In this document: piece after piece, positions 20,609-32,925 of the stretch
How the letters are laid out: each line of letters opens with the position of its first letter
Numbering within the stretch: the first letter of the stretch is position 1
Origin: Cavenderia fasciculata
Lineage: Eukaryota > Evosea > Eumycetozoa > Acytosteliales > Cavenderiaceae
Reading direction: 5' to 3'
Assembly: GCF_000203815.1 (NCBI RefSeq)
Contig: NW_004457713.1
Coordinates: forward strand, 592,889-656,888
DNA length: 64,000 bases
Program-made: the position numbers and the translations under genes
The notes under the pieces: model-generated
What the model was told of the DNA's origin: nothing
The model's input: only the letters and a program-made list of their open reading frames with translations
Databases searched by the model: none

Positions 20609-23600
20609 TTATCTATGTCTTGACCATTCTTTTAAAGAAACTGAACGACTAAATCTAGATTTAAATGATTTGACTTGGTATTTATGTTTCTTGAGATAGT
20701 AGATGACACCGGCTGCGATAATGGCTGCACATACTACACCAACAGTGACACCGACAATGACAGCGGTCCAACTCTTCTTATCGATGGGGTCTTCGGTAGT
20801 TTCTTTTCTGTCGTATACGAGAACTGAAATATCGGGGTCATAGACAAATGATTCGATAAACGATGGGATGACGGTAGTGACGAGTGTACCATTGGTAGCT
20901 GGTGTGATGTAATGAGAGACACGCATTGGGAAGTTGTCTACGAGTACTCTGTTGATTAAACGACTGTATACTTGGTTACCGAGGTTATCGACCATAACTA
21001 AAGATGACATGACGGCACCATCATTAAATGTGACTTGGGTATCATTGCCAATATCTCCAACAAACGATGCTACGTGAAGAGTATTTTCGGTAGAGTTAAA
21101 CTCCCAACCTTGTACACGGAAACTGTACTTTAACGATCCAAGTTTGACATTGAATGTTTCACCTGCAAATGTTACTGGATAAGAGTCGACAGTGAGAGCA
21201 GCGTTTGAATTGGCCGATGGAATGTATTGAGAAAAGTTGACAGAAAGTAATCCGTCATCTGAAACATATCCAAAGAGTAGTTCGGTGAGTTCTTCTTGGG
21301 TGGTTGGGTGAATGACGGTAGACTCATTGTTGAGGATGAGTTTCCAGAGTGTTGTGCTTAGATCGACTTGCTCGACGACTGTGCCGTTCACGTCAACCTC
21401 TGTGATGGATTGCATAGAGAATGAGAGTGTGACGTACTTGTTTTCAATCGATACTTCAGTGTTGTTGGGGTTGACTGCAAGCTTGCTAAATTCGGGTGGG
21501 CTGCCACCAGTGGTAGAGTTGCCTCCCATGTTAAACTCGCATTGTGGACCATCGTAACCCTTGATACAGACACAATATCCAGACTGACACGTACCATTGT
21601 TGAGACAGGTGAGTGCGCAGGTAACAGGTCCGGACGAATTGGTCACGAGCACGATTTGAGGTGAGATGATGGGGTCGAAACGACGGTTACGCACGGCAAT
21701 ACGGACATTGTAGCCGGTACTGTCGACAAGCTTGTTAACGGTACACGAGGTGGTGGTAGAGACACAGGCAGAGCCCCAAGTCTTGTTGTCGTAGGAGAGT
21801 TGAGCTTCGTAGTAGGTGGCACCGGGGACACCACCAGTCGAGCTGGTTGACCAGGTAAAAGCGATACTTTGTTGGGTGGTGTTGGTCTGACTGGCAATAA
21901 TAACGCCTTCAGGAATTGGATAGGTTTGGAAGTTGACGACTCTGTTCAAAGATGTGCCGTCGTTGGCGAGATCGAGACGATAGGTGAATGCGTCGAGACT
22001 AGAGATGGGTTTGTAGCAGTTGGCAGGTGTCAAATGGTCGCAGAGCACCGCGTCGTTGACCGAGACGGTCCAGACTGTTTGACCTGGCACACCACCAGCC
22101 GTGACAATATCAACATAGATACCAGTTTCATTGCGTTGGTATGGTTCAAAGTTGGTGAGTGAGATGATGGGGTAGGTGGTAATCGGGAGGATGGTCTCTC
22201 TGGTCACTCCATCATTTGAAGTGACTGCACGGAATACAAAAGTGGTTGCAGGGGCAAGACCTGAAAACACGCACAAATTATTGAGACATTGTGTGTTGAC
22301 ACCGTTGACAAAGAGTTGAGTGACAGTGTCTACGGTTGGTGCACCGCCCGTTACAGTCAAATTGACAACAATAGTGGTAGTGGTGAGTTGGACAATATTG
22401 ATCTTGGGAGAGTTGATTGAGGGATAGGTAGTGAATGCGACTTGAGTAGTGATGGTCTTGTCGACGAGATAGGTGGCTGTGACGACAAAGTTGTACGTCT
22501 TGTTGGGTTGTAGTTGGGTGAGTTGGCAGGCAGACTCGAGTACGTCGCACTTGGTAGCTGCACCATCCAACGTGGTGAGGTAGGTGATGGGAGTGTCTGA
22601 CAAGACTGCTCTGAGTGGATAAGACAAGACGGCAGAGGTGGTCATGACTTGAGCAGTGTTGATAGCGATAGCTGCACCGTTTGGAAGGGTGAATTGACGA
22701 ACAAATGATGCAGACAATGAACCACGGGTAGCTGTAACACCAAGGTTGTAAGTGACTTGTGGAACCAATTCAGTAATGTTGCATGTGCTTAGAGTGGGTG
22801 GACAATCGACTCTTGCAGCACCATCAAGTGTAACAGCGTAGGATACAGCGGTATTTGCATCACCTCCAGTTGCAGCATAAGACACTTGTATCCAAGTGGC
22901 CGAATAATCAGTCACAACAACCGAGGGGATCTTGAATGCATCCAATGTCTTGAAGGTAGTGGTTCTAGACACCTTTCCAAGTGTTTGGGAAGCAGTCACT
23001 GTCAACAAATAGTCGGTCAATGGGACAAGAGTATCAATCACACAAGTAGACAATACACATCCAACCACTTGTTGACCATTCAATTCGTAGGACAATGTCC
23101 AAATATTTGGATCCAAATTGTAAGTTGGGTTGGCCGAGATTTGAGCAATATTCGATGTAACACCTGAAACTACAATGTTGAATGACAATGCAACATAATT
23201 AAATACTGGTGAAGAAGCCGAGGAAGTAGAATAGTTGGCAATGGCACGCAACTGATACCATGGATATGATTTGATCAATGGGACAGCAATAGAATTGGGA
23301 CTGGTCGATGTAACGAGTTTGTTTAAACCGTTATAAATCGAGTACTCGGTGTTGGCAAAATCACCACCAACCGAAGTTACAGTCACATACAATTTGTTGG
23401 CACTGCTATCAGTAGTGGCACTATTGATAACAACCGATTTGACCTTGCTGTATGTTGTAAATGTCGTGACTTTGGTTGGAGCCCATTCATTATTATTGTA
23501 ATTTCCAGTCACTGTAATAGTATTTACACTCTGTTCTTTTAATCCAGTTGCACTACATGATTGTCCAATTTGACAATTCAAAGTCATAGCATTATTCAAT

Positions 23601-26600
23601 AATAGAGAGTATTGAACATTCTTTAATGGTACCAAAGTTGTAAATACAAAATTTACATAATTAATATCAATCTTGTTTGTATTAATTTGAATTCCATCAA
23701 TTACTAAAATTAAAAAGAAAAGAAGATTAATTTAATTGCTATGTTTTTTTCTTTCTTTTCATTTCTTTTCTATCATCTTGTTTACATACCACTATCTGAA
23801 TGAACAGCGATTTCAGATTGAGCATTATCTTCATAATAATGTCCAACTACTACAATATCTATATCATTTCCACCAGTTTGGACGGTAGCAGTGTAACCGG
23901 TAGTATTAAAGACAAAGTCACCATCGACATGGACAGAGTAGACAATTGGTAATGAACCACCATCAATTAGACCATAGGCAACGGTTGCAGTGGTGGGAGT
24001 ATTACTAATCAAATAGAGACGAGTCAATGAGAATGGATAACTGGTGGTAACATCTGTTTGAGGAGTAGGGAACATATTTCCAGTGACATCAATACCTTGG
24101 AATCTAACGGCATAGGTGGTATTTAAAGTGAGACCAGTTACAACTACAGTTCCAACCAATTCATTTACTTGGAATGTTTTATAAAATGTACTAGTATACC
24201 AAACTCTATAACTATTAAATATATAATTTGATACAAAACTAACTTGGAAACTTGATGATGTTATATATGTTATTGATGATGTTACTAGAAAAATTAAATT
24301 AAAAAAATATTAATATTATTATTATTATTATTTCTTTTTTCTCTTACATTGAATATTATTAAATGGTAAATTTGGATTACCATATTCAATATCAATTTCA
24401 TTTTCTGCATGGACGAAAATGACAAAATAACCAATTGAAACTTCCATTGTACATTGGGTGGCTGGGGTTTGTTGACATTGTGGTACACTTACTCCATTGA
24501 GTTTAATAGAGTATAGGGTGGTAGTGGTTGGTGCACCGTATTGAGCAGCGTATTTTACACTGAGATGTGTATCATTGAGAGAGACGAGGGTGACCATTTG
24601 ACCAGCTGGGAAGTTGATGGATGGATAAGAAGTGACGACGATTTGAGAAGAGATGAGGTTGATTTGATTGTATGTTCCTTGGAAGAGGTATTGCGCAGAT
24701 ACTGTATAAGTGGTGCTTTCACTAACCAATGCCATCATTGAATAATCTGGATTGTCTGAATTCTCCAAATCAGAGACACCTGTAACTTGATAGTCGAATA
24801 GAGGGAATCTAGCTGGAACAATTTGAGATGGCACGGCTGAGAAATAGATGGTTCTTGAAAGTGCCAAATATTCAATGGTTTGGGTCAAGACATAGGTAGA
24901 GACGGAGAATCCAAACTCAAAGGAATCGATTTGGTTTTGGATGGTGATCATGACATCAATGATTTCCGATTGATTGGCTGTGATTGCACAGATACCCGAT
25001 ACTCCGTTACATTGGACAGCGTCTTGATACTTGAAAGTGTATGTTTTGGCGGCGGTTGGATTACTTCCAGTCAACGAGGCAAGGGTGACTTGGACCGATC
25101 CCAAAGCTGGATTGTAAACGGCAGCTGAAAAGGTGGCGTCCATGATACCGCGAGTAGTGGCGGGGGTAGTGGTAGTTTGATAGGTGTTGTCGGCGACAGA
25201 GTACATGACCACCTGGACAGAGTATTGTGTTTGTGGACTGAGATTTCTAATTTCACATGGTAGAGAAGTACATTTGTCTTGACCATCGACCAAAACAAAT
25301 GTTTGAATTGATCCAACCAACACTGGACTAGTAACAGCTTCAACGACGAAACCAGTTGCAAATGTAGTTATAGTTGGTACAACGGTAAATGGTTTTGGTA
25401 GAGTTTTGAATGTTGAGATGGCACCATCTTTTTGTTGATCATTATTCACGACAGAGACCGAGTATTCATAGGTTGTGTTGGCAGTAAGAGTACCGATGGC
25501 ACAAGTAGCACCACCTACACCCCAACAACCGATCGACTGTTGTCCATTCAAAGAGATATAGTATTTGCTACCTGCTCCTGAATTTCCAATTGGACAACCA
25601 CCAGTAGAACCATAGGACACCGATACAGAGTTGACCGATGGAGTAGTGGAAAACGCTGACAATTGAAGAATCAATGTATTGAATGTATTGGTAGACTGTA
25701 AAAATACGGTCGGTGGAACATTGACTTGGGAAATCTTGGCAAAGTAGGTGTATGGTGTACCCAATGTTGTAGTAATATTGACCACATTACCATTTTGAAG
25801 GGTTGTTGGATACCCTGTAAGTGAAAGACCATGTAATAATCCAAATGCATTTTGACTTGGTGAAATTGTAAATAATGTATATTCAGTAAACCAATTTATA
25901 CTTACAGTTGCTATAAAACAAATAAATTAGTATATTTGTATTTGTATTTTTTTTTTTTTTCTTACATACGTTGAGCAAAATTTGGTAAATAACGATCTAG
26001 AGTGAATACACTAAAGGTGTTTGATTGAGAGTTGACAACAACTTTATGGAAACCAAGGTAGGAGACTGGAATATTACATGATGCACTATTGCCAGGATTG
26101 TTCATGTTTTTACATGCAGTGAGAATGGCATCGTTGTAAACAACAGTGAAATTGAGTGGAAGAATGGATGGAGTGTTGAAAGTGACGGAAAGAGCAGTAC
26201 CAGAGTATGATCCTGGTGTGAGGACTGTATCTGTCCATTGTTGAGTCTTGAGTGTTGCAGTTGGACTGGTTTGAAGAGTAACTGACTGTGCATTGAAAAA
26301 TTCCATATCAAGAGAATAAGCTGAAGCAATATTCAAACCAGACATGGTACATGGACTTCCATAAACAACTGATTGACAAACAATACCTCCATTCAATTTA
26401 TAGGTTACAGTTGTTGGTACACCTGTTTGTAATGTGTATTGACCTGTAACTACCAAATCAGTTGGTGAAATTGAATTTATCTTTACATTTGTATATGCAT
26501 CTAAAAAGAAAGAAATAAAAAGAAAAAAGAAACGAAAAAATTAATATTATTATTATTAATAATTTTTTTGTTTTTTTTACATACGTTGAGTTAAGAATAA

Positions 26601-28079
26601 TTTTCTTTGAGTACTTTGACTAAACCCATCATCCATTACCATTCGGACACGATAATAACTGTATTGGTCAAGAACGTAGGTTGGGGTGGTCAAGTCACAT
26701 ACATAGGGGACCAAACCAGTTGGTTGGACGCATCCGGAAGCTTCAACTTGAAGAAGTGAGCTTTGATAGAATACCTTCATACCAAGAGTATCGACGCTGC
26801 CACCAGTGTAAACGGGCTTGACGGGAATGGAATTATAGGTGATGATACCGGCGGTATCAATATCGGTCAATTTAACCGATGCGGGGAGTGGAGTGGTGTA
26901 GACAAATTGTTTGGACAATATGTTATTCTTGACGGCATAGATGGTGAGGTTGACTGGTGCACCGGAAGCAGTGACCGATTGATTGGGGATCTTGCAAGCT
27001 GTCACCACTGATGCACAAGTAAACTCATTGTTGTTCATGAAATATTTGGCAGAGACACCAGTATCAACGGTAATGAGAAAGTAAAAGTTGGATGTTGTAA
27101 TGGTAGAGGTTTGGATCGATGCAGCGAGTGTTGGAATATCGATAAATGATGAAAGGGTGGAGACGGTGGCCGTAGAGCTACCATACGCCTCTACCTTGAA
27201 TTGAATGGGATAGGTTGAATAGGTAGCTGTACACGTCATGACAGCTGGCACGTTGGTCAACCCACATGCACCGACCGACACACCACCGGCATCAACCATA
27301 TTAAGATTGAAACGTGGTATGATCGATGTGTAGGGTGTAGCTCCCAATACCAATTTCAATCCACTCGGTCCGTTGTAGGTGTTGGTGACAGTTGGCACAA
27401 AGGCGGGCACAGGAACATACAACTTGAATGAAAAGTGTGTCTTGGTGCAAGTATCCATCGATGTGGCTGGTTTCGAGTAGGTGGCACAGTTTGGACCAGA
27501 CTGAATGTTGGGTGTCGAATTTGTATCGATTGAGAAACTTTTCTTGATCATCAAGTCGGAACGTGCACATGTCGAGGGCAAGAGGATGACTTGGATGTTG
27601 TTGGGTGCGTACTTGGCGCACGATGTATCCATACTAATCTCGTAAAAGTAGTAGCCGGCCACTGGAAGGAGCACCTCTTCGTCTCCGAGCGTTGTGACGG
27701 TCACACCGTCACTGCATTCGCCTACGGTGGCGGCAAAGAGTGTGCTTTCTACGAGCACACCATTATTGTTGAAAAAGGTGTCTGGTATGACCGATGGAGT
27801 GGTACAAGTCGAGTCATTGTAAGATGTCTGTGCCATAACACCGCCGATCAACTGATAGTTGTAGTAATAGTCGATAGCCGATCCATTCAGATTCAATGCT
27901 TTAAAGCATACACCTACTTTTGCGTGTGTTACTCTGACAACTGTAGCCGAACTTGCACATGTCGATTTCTCCTCTATACGTACAATAGTAGATTCTACTA
28001 CATTATTAATAAACAAAGACAACAAACATAATAATGATAAAAATACAAATACTAAAGTATTATTATTGTATATTTTCAT
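20609..28079 (-). CDS. giant ComC-like cell-surface protein (FN3/TIG-like repeats, EGF, TM)
   Basis: Five exons on the minus strand: 28079-26585, 26500-25970, 25910-24348, 24284-23790 and 23703-20609, joined by four GT-AG introns of 59-86 bases, all phase 1. The total is 7179 bases, giving 2392 residues in one open frame. Order: signal peptide (residues 1-29, hydrophobic core VFVFLSLLCLLSLFI); many beta-sandwich repeats of about 80-100 residues with recurring 'G.P....Y...L(N/D)G....C.....C.I..L.....Y...V.A' (FN3/TIG-like, one disulphide each); one EGF module (CLNNGTCQSGYCVCIKGYDG, about 2058-2085); a ComC-like juxtamembrane domain; a TM helix at about 2332-2355; and a short basic Ser/Arg tail (KSFKSRFSRSVSLKEW). 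It is a type I surface protein, probably in adhesion or recognition; the ligand is unknown. The exon joins were read from frame continuity, which works at all four. Confidence 0.88.
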
Positions 28080-30511
28080 TTTTTGAGTGTGTGAAAGGGG
28101 AGTGTACTATAGTGATTATAAAAAAAAAATAATAATAGTATTCTAGTCACTGCTAACCCCAACAAATACTATGTTATGTATGTATGTATATATGTATGTA
28201 TGATACGCTGTTTCTACTATGTTTTATAAAATATAGAATTATATAAATAAGTAATAAATGTGTATGTGTATATGTATTTAGAGATAAGAAGAAGAAGAAG
28301 AAGAAGATATAATTATAGAATGTTTGTTCGAAACGGCTGTTGTGTTGTGATGTTTGGTTTGGTTAGGATTGTCTGTTAACTTTTAGTAGCGTGTGACCCT
28401 TTGTTCAACGACGATCAAGATTAACAAGATGTAGCACCGATGACCATACGAGAATGTGTGTGTTTCAAAAAAATATCATCTGCAGCTGGGCTTGCACGAC
28501 ATAGGCTAACGGCAACACCACCCATCACGTGCATCGATTGTTTTTTTATGTTGTATTTTCTCACGATTTTATGGCAATCAACGATTAGGGTTTGATTCGA
28601 CGAATGTCCCATTCTGAGCTGTATTGTAGGGTTGTGCAAAAATAAAAAGGGAGGGAATCCTTCAAAGATATGTCCTGATATGGTGATTGAAACCATCGAT
28701 GGATGGATTGGAGCCTTATTAATTGAGTTGCAAAGATAGAAACACTCAACACAATTACAACACGACAACAACAACAACAATAGACAATAGACAATTACCA
28801 GATTCACTCAAAAAGAACAAATATAATTCAAAGATCATGTGTGTGATGAGTGAGTAGTATAGTTACTATGTGACTATCTATTCTCTCTCTTGATGTTTGA
28901 TGGAGGACATTGTGTTTTACTATAATAGGTTATATCTATCTATCTGTAACAACAACAGACAACAAGAACGACGACAGACACTCCACAAACAACACATCAT
29001 ACCACCGCTGCAATAAACAAAAAGAGTAGTAACAAAAGAGAGAGAGAGAGAAAACAATAGAACACCAGGTGGATGATAGACTGTTTAGGATGGATGGTAG
29101 GATAGTCAGTCGGTCGAGTAAACCAACACTATCACACACACCCCCCCCCCCCCCCCCCCACTGTTTGACTTGTCCAATGCGTGGATGGATTGGATGGATC
29201 ATGTGGTGTGGGTGATCAAATACAACATACATTATATGTGTATAAATATGTATATAGAGATCATAGAGATACACTCATTATGGTATAGATTCACTGTAAG
29301 TACTGATACATCCCAAAACAACAACAACAACATGATCACAACAACCACCATACCATACACATTCAAACATTCTATCTATTCATGTGAAAATGTGGAGGAT
29401 GGAATAGAGAGGATGGGATGAATAGAGACTGAATGGATGGATGGATGGAGATAATGAATACAACATCAAGGAACAAAAAGACAGATTCAAACAAAAACAA
29501 CAATAACAACCAAAAGTGGATATTATTTTAAAATCATTTTATTTGGTTGCCATTTATCATTCCACATCCATCCATTCACATTCACATTCATATTCATATT
29601 CACATCATTCATTCTTTTTATTAATAATAGTACAATCAACAATCACGAATCATTATCATTAATATTTAATATTCACTCAAACTCAAAAATTTAAAACCTT
29701 GGTTTACAAATATATAGTTACATCAAAGACAATAGCAGAGCAAAGAGAGAGAGAGTAAGAATAAGTAATACAAGACTGAAGAAGAAATTCATTTTTGTAG
29801 AATATCATTTTTCCAACACTACTGTGTTTGTGTGTGTGTATGTATTATTATTTTTTTAATCACTTGTTTTATTGTATATATACTACTCACCCTACATATA
29901 TGCACATACGCACCTGACTTTTTTTTTTTTTTTCCACACACACATACACTATTTATTTTTATATCCACGATGAATCAATTTACAACCTAATTAATATTAA
30001 TATATTAATATTACTATTATTATTATCAAATTACAAATATTCTTGGTTAATTTTTGATATTGATTTACAAATTTATTTTTTTGATTTGATAGTTTGTAAT
30101 AATAATAATAATAATAATAATAATTATCCATCATATTTTTTTTTTGTTGTTGCAAAGTCGATTTGTCATTCTACATAATTCTATAACAACCACCACATTG
30201 TTCCTTTACCTCCTCCTCCTCTTCGATCATTATTCTCATACACACTTTTTCTTTTATTCATTTCCCTACCTTTTTTGTTTATAATTTTTTTTTGATCCCA
30301 TTGTCGTTTATTATTCCTAACTTTTCTATAGCTAATCAATCAATCAATCAATCAAATAATCAATCAAATATTAATATTAAATTTTTAGAATTTACAATTA
30401 TAAAGAGATAGACAGATAGATAGATAGATTCAATCAAACTTCCAGTTCAATCAATCACAAGAACAAAAACAAAACTCCCTTTCTCCTTTCAAGTTTTTAT
30501 AAATTTGATTT
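28080..30511. promoter_or_regulatory. 2.4-kb divergent intergenic region upstream of cudA and the giant surface gene
   Basis: No convincing gene. It contains (GTAT)n at about 28176-28203, (AGA)n at about 28285-28303, a run of 19 C at 29141-29159, ATGG/ATCC tandem runs at about 29430-29450 and 29565-29575, (AAT)n at 30098-30124 and the TCAA cluster listed separately. Its length and position between two divergently transcribed genes, one of them a cell-type regulator, suggest a complex regulatory region; this is inference. Confidence 0.5.
30336..30367 (+). promoter_or_regulatory. TTGA/TCAA tandem cluster, candidate STATa site
   Basis: Seven TCAA units (TTGA on the other strand): five head-to-tail at 30336-30355 and two more at 30360-30367, about 270 bases upstream of the cudA start codon. 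Established knowledge: Dictyostelium STATa binds repeated TTGA elements and the D. discoideum cudA promoter responds to STATa in the tip. That this cluster is such a site is inference; it may also be a simple repeat. Confidence 0.35.
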
Positions 30512-30600
30512 GTAAGTACTATACCAAAAATAATAAATAATAATAATAATAAACTATGTGTATTAATTTTTAATTTATTTATTTATTATTTTGATTATAG
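30512..30600 (+). other. probable 5'-UTR intron of cudA
   Basis: A GTAAGT donor at 30512 and a TTGATTATAG acceptor ending at 30600 bound an 89-base A/T-rich segment just before the leader AAAC(T)n and the ATG at 30631. The signals match the coding introns in this window. Transcript data would be needed to prove it. Confidence 0.55.
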
Positions 30601-30630
30601 AAACTTTTTTTTTTTTTTTTCAAAAGAGAG

Positions 30631-32257
30631 ATGAGTTTAATGGTAAATAATCATCCATACCAAACTATGGATGTATATGGAAATGGAATGATTCAACAAA
30701 TGCATCCCAATACATATGTTGGCATGCATCCATCTCAAATGGCTGGTGTTGTTCCACATCTCCAACACCTTCAAGCACAAGGAATGCAGGGTTCATCATC
30801 TGCCATGAACTCACCCGTTGTCATTACCGGTGCCAATAATATTAATAATAATAATAATAATAATAATGGAGTTGTGGGAACACCAGTATCTCAACCTACA
30901 CCTGCTATCATATCATCGGGTTCGCCATCCGCCAACTCACAATCAACCTCACCAAGTACACTCAATCAATCGAGTAACAAGAGAATGGCAATTACTCAAC
31001 AGACATGTTTGGTTGAGGAAAAGTTCTCAAAAAATGGTGTACAAAAGAATGTACATGTTGTCGTCAAGAATAATCCATTCCTACTCACACTTACTCTTTA
31101 TGACAAGTCACTCAACTTTCACCATTTGTCACCTGAAGTGCAGCTAGTGTACGACAGTGAGAATCTTAAAGAGGTTGACTCGGCCACTATGAAACCCTTA
31201 GAGTACAAGACACGTGCCAACGAGGATGGTGACCAGCTGACCGTTGAACTGCGTATCAAAGTATTGTCCAGCCAGCTTGAAGACATGTTGTTCCGTGCCC
31301 GTGTCAAAATCATCGACCCTCGCACCCGAAAGGAGATCACCGGGCTCGCAGTCATCACTCACCCCATCAGAGTCGTCTCCAAGCCCGACCAAGTCAAGAA
31401 AAAGGCCAAAAAGAGAAAGAGAGCTCCAACAGACTCACTCATGGATACTCTTAACCGTTTGGAACATCAACAAAAAGAACAACAACGTTTATTAAAGAAA
31501 TTATGTAATTTTGATAAAGAGAATAATGTTGGTCCTCAAACAAATAATAATAATCAAGATAATAATAATAATAGTGATAATAATACAACCGAATCAATAT
31601 CAACTACATCAACAGCATTGGCAACGACTGAACAACAACAACAACAAGTAGTAACAGTAGATGAAGATGAAAAAGAATCAACTAATAATAACAAGTTGGA
31701 AAAGGATGATTTCCAAAGAGCATTTAAAGATTTTATTGGTGCTTTTAAACAATTACAATGTATGGATCCAGATGGAGCAGACAGTGCATTCAAAATCAAT
31801 ACTTGTGCAACCGATGCACAAACCATGTGTGAAATATTGGAGCTTGTCAAAGCAGAGTTGAAAAAAGAAGAACAAATCAAAGATTCTCAACAATGCCCCA
31901 ATGGAAATGATTATAGTAATGTAGATTCACCTCAAAAGCCCGCTAATACAACAACACAATCAACTTCAGAATCACTCCAACAACAACAAAATAATTATGA
32001 TTCATATTTTAATATGTTTACAAATGCAAATGCTGTAGTCCCACAAGTTGATATTTCTCAACCTCAACAACAACAATCAAATAATAATACAAATAGTAAT
32101 AATAATAATAATAATAATACAACTACTACACCAGTTGTTAATATTAATAATGTAACAAATACAGTAGTTCCATCTCCATCATTAAAATCAAATAATAATA
32201 CAAACAACACAAATAATTCAAACAATTCAAATGAATTACAACAACAACAACAACAGC

Positions 32258-32307
<50 letters not shown>

Positions 32308-32817
32308 ATGTTACAACAACAATTATTACAACAACAACAACAGCAACAACAACAACAACAAGCAGCCGCAGCAGCTGCAATGTACCAACAACAAATCCAA
32401 CAATACCAAATGCAACAATTACAATACCATCAACAAATTCAACAACAATTGGCAGCTGCATCACAAGTCCAACAACAACAGCAACAACAACCAACCACAG
32501 CAACAACAGTTGAACAACAACTCTATTTCCAACATTTACATCAACAACAACTTATGCAACAACAACTCCATCAACAACGTCTAATTCAACAACAAATCCA
32601 ACAACAGCAACAACAACAACATATGATTCTATCACAACAAGTCCCATCTGTACCAATACCATCCAACAACAATAATAACAATACGACTCTTAATAATAAT
32701 AATATGAATGCACCATCAACAACAGCCGATCAACAATTAAATAGTACTTTTATTGATTTGAATTCCGGATCATTTTTAAATTTCCCTTTCGCTGATCTAG
32801 GTTTCCAATCTGTTTAA
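30631..32817 (+). CDS. cudA: CudA transcription factor
   Basis: Single coding exon, 728 residues. Residues about 118-272 are the conserved CudA core: ITQQTCLVEEKFSKNGVQKN, VVVKNNPFLLTLTLYDKSLN, VQLVYDSENLKEVDSATMKP, LEDMLFRARVKIIDPRTRKE and HPIRVVSKPDQ, then the basic segment KKKAKKRKRAP (nuclear localisation) and a coiled stretch MDTLNRLEHQQKEQQRLLKK. In D. discoideum CudA is a nuclear, sequence-specific DNA-binding protein with an SH2/STAT-like core needed for prespore gene expression and culmination. The N-terminal 100 residues and everything after 300 are low-complexity Asn, Gln, Ser and Thr, with a Gln run at about 536-559 and a second near 564-577, followed by five alanines. The start is the first ATG after the probable leader intron; upstream is the largest intergenic region of the window. 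Confidence 0.93.
32237..32307 (+). repeat. CAA/CAG trinucleotide run in cudA
   Basis: About 24 consecutive glutamine codons, nearly all CAA with a single CAG, followed after ATG TTA by further CAA blocks to about 32361. It codes the longest poly-Gln in the window and is likely length-variable between strains. Confidence 0.9.
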
Positions 32818-32925
32818 AAAAAAGAACAAAAAAATATTAAAAAATAAATCTAATCATATTAATTAAATACATAACGTTTCTTTTAATTTATTCTCTCAAA
32901 GAATATAAATATAAACTTAATTTAT

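Noticed and set aside
27591-28031. Plus-strand open frame of 146 residues opposite exon 1 of the giant surface gene
   Set aside because: Antisense to a well-supported coding exon with signal peptide; no independent feature.
28421-28807. Minus-strand open frame of 128 residues with a hydrophobic, signal-like start
   Set aside because: No recognisable domain, an internal composition unlike the other coding regions, and no paralogue or intron signals. It lies in a repeat-rich regulatory region; without transcript data I do not call it a gene.
32144-32584. Alternative-frame ORFs with poly-Val/Ile or poly-Asn in the cudA 3' half
   Set aside because: They are the other reading frames of the CAA and AAT runs; only the CudA frame carries conserved sequence upstream.
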